NCBI GenBank assembly: GCA_963819635.1
Contig: CAWFWX010000012.1
Coordinates: forward strand, 62,001 to 126,000
Reading direction: 5' to 3'
Length of the DNA stretch: 64,000 bases
Source of the DNA: JACVRW01 sp963819635
GTDB lineage: Bacteria; Actinomycetota; Thermoleophilia; Solirubrobacterales; Thermoleophilaceae
Shown here: in pieces, positions 61,943 to 64,000 of the stretch
Layout of the letters: every line of letters begins with the position of its first letter
Numbering within the stretch: position 1 is the stretch's first letter
Notes under the pieces: model-generated
What the model saw: the letters and a program-made list of their open reading frames with translations, nothing else
Databases searched by the model: none
Told to the model about the DNA's origin: nothing
Position numbers and translations under genes: made by a program

Positions 61943-63318
61943 GGCTGCGCGCGGCGCTGGTCGCAATCGCGGGCCTGCTGCTCGTCCCGGCGACCGCCGG
62001 GGCCGCGGGAACGGTCCAGGTAGCAACCTCGGTCGTCGTGTTCGAAGCGGGCGCCGGCGTGGCGAACGACCTGGCCGTGACGGCGACGCCCGACAGCGTC
62101 ACGTACACGGACAGCGCGGACATCATCAACGAGGCGGACGCCGCCTGCGAGGGGAACGGGACGAACACGGTGACCTGCAGCTTGCCTGGGTTGACACTGG
62201 CCGGCGCGGAGCTGCTCGACATGAACGACCGCCTGCGGGCGGCCGGCCCAGTTGCGGTGGCTGTCCGGGGCGGCGCCGGGGACGACGAGCTCACGGTTCT
62301 CGTGGCGCCGGACTTCTTTGCCTCGTCCGTGGAGGGCGGTGACGGCAACGACCGAATCACCGGCGGCGAGGGAGGCGAGTCTGTGGAGGGGAACGCGGGG
62401 ATCGACGCGATCGCGACCGGCGGCGGCAACGACTCCGTGAACGCGGGACCCGGCGATGGGGACACCGTCGACCTGGGGCCGGGCAACGACTCCGCCTCCG
62501 TACGCGTCGATGATGGGGCGGGCGACACGGTGGCCGGCGGCCCGGGCCTCGATCGGCTCATCAGCAGCACGCTGAGCGGCGCACCTCCGGTCGACCTCGT
62601 GCTCGACCTGGCAGCCGGGACCATTGGGGGGACGAACACGGCGTCGGCTGCGGTAACGGGCTTCGAGGACGCCGACCTGTTCGGCCACGCCACCACGAAC
62701 GTGAGGGGAACCTCCGGGTCCAATTCGATCTCGACCTTCGACGGCTCCGACACCGTCGATCCGGGCGCGGGGTCGGACTTCCTCACCTTGGGGGCGGGCG
62801 CGGACCGCGCGCTGGTGCGCGACGGCTTCGCGGACTTCGTGAACTGTGGCGAGGGCGACGACAGCGCTGAGGTCGACCAGCTCGACACCGTCTCCGGCTG
62901 TGAGTCAGTGGTTGTGGCGCAGGTGCGTCCGGCCGCCGCGGAGCTCGGGTCCCCCGGATGCGCGATCGCGTCGGTCCGCGCGCGAATCGCGCGGAAGGCG
63001 CTGCTGCGACGGGGACTGCGCGGCGCCGTCGAGTGCGCCCGGCCGGCCTCGCTGCAGGTGCGCCTGTTGGCCGGAGCGGCCAGGCGCGGAGGCGGGATCG
63101 GGGTGGCGCGGGCAGGCGACGTGGTGCTCGCAGAGCGCTCGCTGCCGCTCGCCGGAGGCCGGCGTACGCTGCTTCTGCGTGTGATCAAGCGGCTGCGAGC
63201 GTCGGTCCCGCGCACTGCCCGGCTCCGCCTTCAGGTGGTCGCGCGGGATGAGTTCGGCAACACGCAGGTCGTGACCAGGCGGCTGCGCGTGACCTCGCCG
63301 CGCCCTAGAGCTCGCTGA
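61939..63318 (+). CDS. secreted RTX-like repeat protein (second of two)
   Basis: A 459-residue protein from GTG in GTGA overlap. Signal peptide A-L-V-A-I-A-G-L-L-L-V-P-A-T-A-G-A-A, then the same layout as the first: N-terminal V-A-N-D-L-A-V-T domain, G-G-x-G-N-D repeats and a C-terminal beta domain with G-N-T-Q-V-V-T-R-R. Sequence identity is moderate, so the duplication is old. Overlaps the convergent ccdA-like gene by 14 bases. Confidence 0.82.
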   Translation: MRLRAALVAIAGLLLVPATAGAAGTVQVATSVVVFEAGAGVANDLAVTATPDSVTYTDSADIINEADAACEGNGTNTVTCSLPGLTLAGAELLDMNDRLRAAGPVAVAVRGGAGDDELTVLVAPDFFASSVEGGDGNDRITGGEGGESVEGNAGIDAIATGGGNDSVNAGPGDGDTVDLGPGNDSASVRVDDGAGDTVAGGPGLDRLISSTLSGAPPVDLVLDLAAGTIGGTNTASAAVTGFEDADLFGHATTNVRGTSGSNSISTFDGSDTVDPGAGSDFLTLGAGADRALVRDGFADFVNCGEGDDSAEVDQLDTVSGCESVVVAQVRPAAAELGSPGCAIASVRARIARKALLRRGLRGAVECARPASLQVRLLAGAARRGGGIGVARAGDVVLAERSLPLAGGRRTLLLRVIKRLRASVPRTARLRLQVVARDEFGNTQVVTRRLRVTSPRPRAR

Positions 63319-64000
63319 AGAAGTTCAGGTTCAGGTCGTCCATCACCCTGAGCGCCTCCGCGTTCAGCTGCGTGAGCTCGTTGGTGAACAGCAGCACGCC
63401 CATCACGACGAGGATCACTCCGGACACGACCGTGATCGCGGTGTAGTGGTTGCGGAAGAACCGGAAGACACCCGAGAAGGTGGAGAAGGCGAGCGCGCTC
63501 AGGATGAACGGCACGGCGAGGCCGAGCGCGTAGAACGCGAGCAGCACGCCGCCCTTGCCGACCGTCGATTCCTGCGAGGCCGCGGTGAGGATCGCGCCGA
63601 GGGTCGGGCCGGTGCACGGCAGCCACGCGACCGCGAACGCCAGCCCGGCGATGATCGGCCCGCCGGTGTGCGCGCGCCGCATCAGCTCCTCAGGGCGCCA
63701 CTCGCGGTTCAGCTTGGGCACGAACAGGGTCGCGATGAAGAGGAGGCCGAGCAGGGCGATTACGACGCCCGAGATCTGGCGCAGGACGGCTCGGTTGTCC
63801 TGGAGCGTCTGGCCGAGGCCGGTGGCGGTCATCCCGAGCGCCACGAACATCACCGTGAAGGCGAGGCAGAAGAGGAGCGCGGGGGCGAGCACCTGCCTGC
63901 GGCCCTTGCCCTCCTGGATGTCCGCGAACGAGACCCCGGAGATGGTGGAGAGGTAGCCGGGAACGAGCGGGAGCACGCAGGGCGAGACGAACGAGATGAA
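63305..64000 (-). CDS. cytochrome c biogenesis CcdA/DsbD-like membrane protein, partial
   Basis: At least 231 residues, continuing past the right edge; the N-terminus is missing. The two redox cysteines are in S-P-C-V-L-P-L-V-P-G and W-L-P-C-T-G-P, with six helices. It moves reducing power across the membrane to thioredoxin-like proteins for cytochrome c or disulfide chemistry. Partner genes would lie beyond the window. Confidence 0.9.
   Translation of the reverse strand, partial: FISFVSPCVLPLVPGYLSTISGVSFADIQEGKGRRQVLAPALLFCLAFTVMFVALGMTATGLGQTLQDNRAVLRQISGVVIALLGLLFIATLFVPKLNREWRPEELMRRAHTGGPIIAGLAFAVAWLPCTGPTLGAILTAASQESTVGKGGVLLAFYALGLAVPFILSALAFSTFSGVFRFFRNHYTAITVVSGVILVVMGVLLFTNELTQLNAEALRVMDDLNLNFFSEL

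Overview
The window is high-GC, gene-dense bacterial DNA. It has many GTG/TTG starts, start/stop overlaps of 1 to 4 bases, actinobacterial family content (SigB/SigF-type sigma factor, PknB-like kinase, split LigD-type repair genes, LpqY-like sugar lipoproteins) and no rRNA, tRNA, phage or IS genes that I can recognise. I infer a deep-branching actinobacterium, most likely of the Thermoleophilia/Solirubrobacterales type; this rests on gene content and style, not on a marker tree.

Layout: 1-1066 two ABC-2 permeases; 1125-3951 cupin, lipoprotein, DUF72 and a sigma factor; 4110-8105 glycogen debranching enzyme, GT4 glycosyltransferase and small proteins; 8059-11073 membrane proteins and a cold-shock protein; 11111-14279 a LigD-type NHEJ set split into three genes (polymerase, ligase, 3'-phosphoesterase) behind a cation-efflux gene; 14455-16540 a membrane protein and a flavin amine oxidase; 16644-25550 two complete sugar-binding-protein/permease/permease sets around a GH13 glucosidase gene, ending in one MsmK/UgpC-like ATPase; 25522-29521 ParB-like, lipid-kinase-like, hydroxyacid dehydrogenase, YjbQ and SDR genes; 29518-32858 a SipW-type signal peptidase with TasA/CalY-like secreted proteins; 33031-38333 peptidase, ABC exporter, enoyl-CoA hydratase, pyrophosphatase and UppP; 38390-41149 a small Tad-like cluster ending in a TadG-like/VanY/lytic-transglycosylase fusion; 41160-43434 enzymes of uncertain pathway; 43461-51911 uvrC-rapZ-gap-pgk-tpiA-gpmI-tgt; 51889-54397 kinase, lipoprotein and phosphoesterase; 54424-64000 two peptidases, rlmH, argS, a secreted hydrolase, two RTX-like secreted proteins and a partial ccdA-like gene.

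How the genes work together: three blocks look like functional units. The double ABC importer plus GH13 enzyme, with GDE and GT4 nearby, points to alpha-glucoside (trehalose/maltose-like) uptake and storage-glucan handling. The gap-pgk-tpiA-gpmI block is lower glycolysis as one operon. The SipW/CalY and Tad-like blocks would build surface structures.

Caution on sequence quality: at least six coding regions that otherwise look intact carry one- or two-base frame changes (near 12398, 13298, 20472, 28273, two around 32510-32600, and 59998). The density suggests assembly or sequencing indels at least as much as real gene decay, so 'broken' calls here are provisional.

The most unusual non-coding signals are a pair of large nested stem-loop elements with a conserved 19-base flank but different stem sequences (14318-14422, 42874-42992), and repeated -10-like hexamers 6 to 9 bases before start codons, which suggest leaderless transcription.
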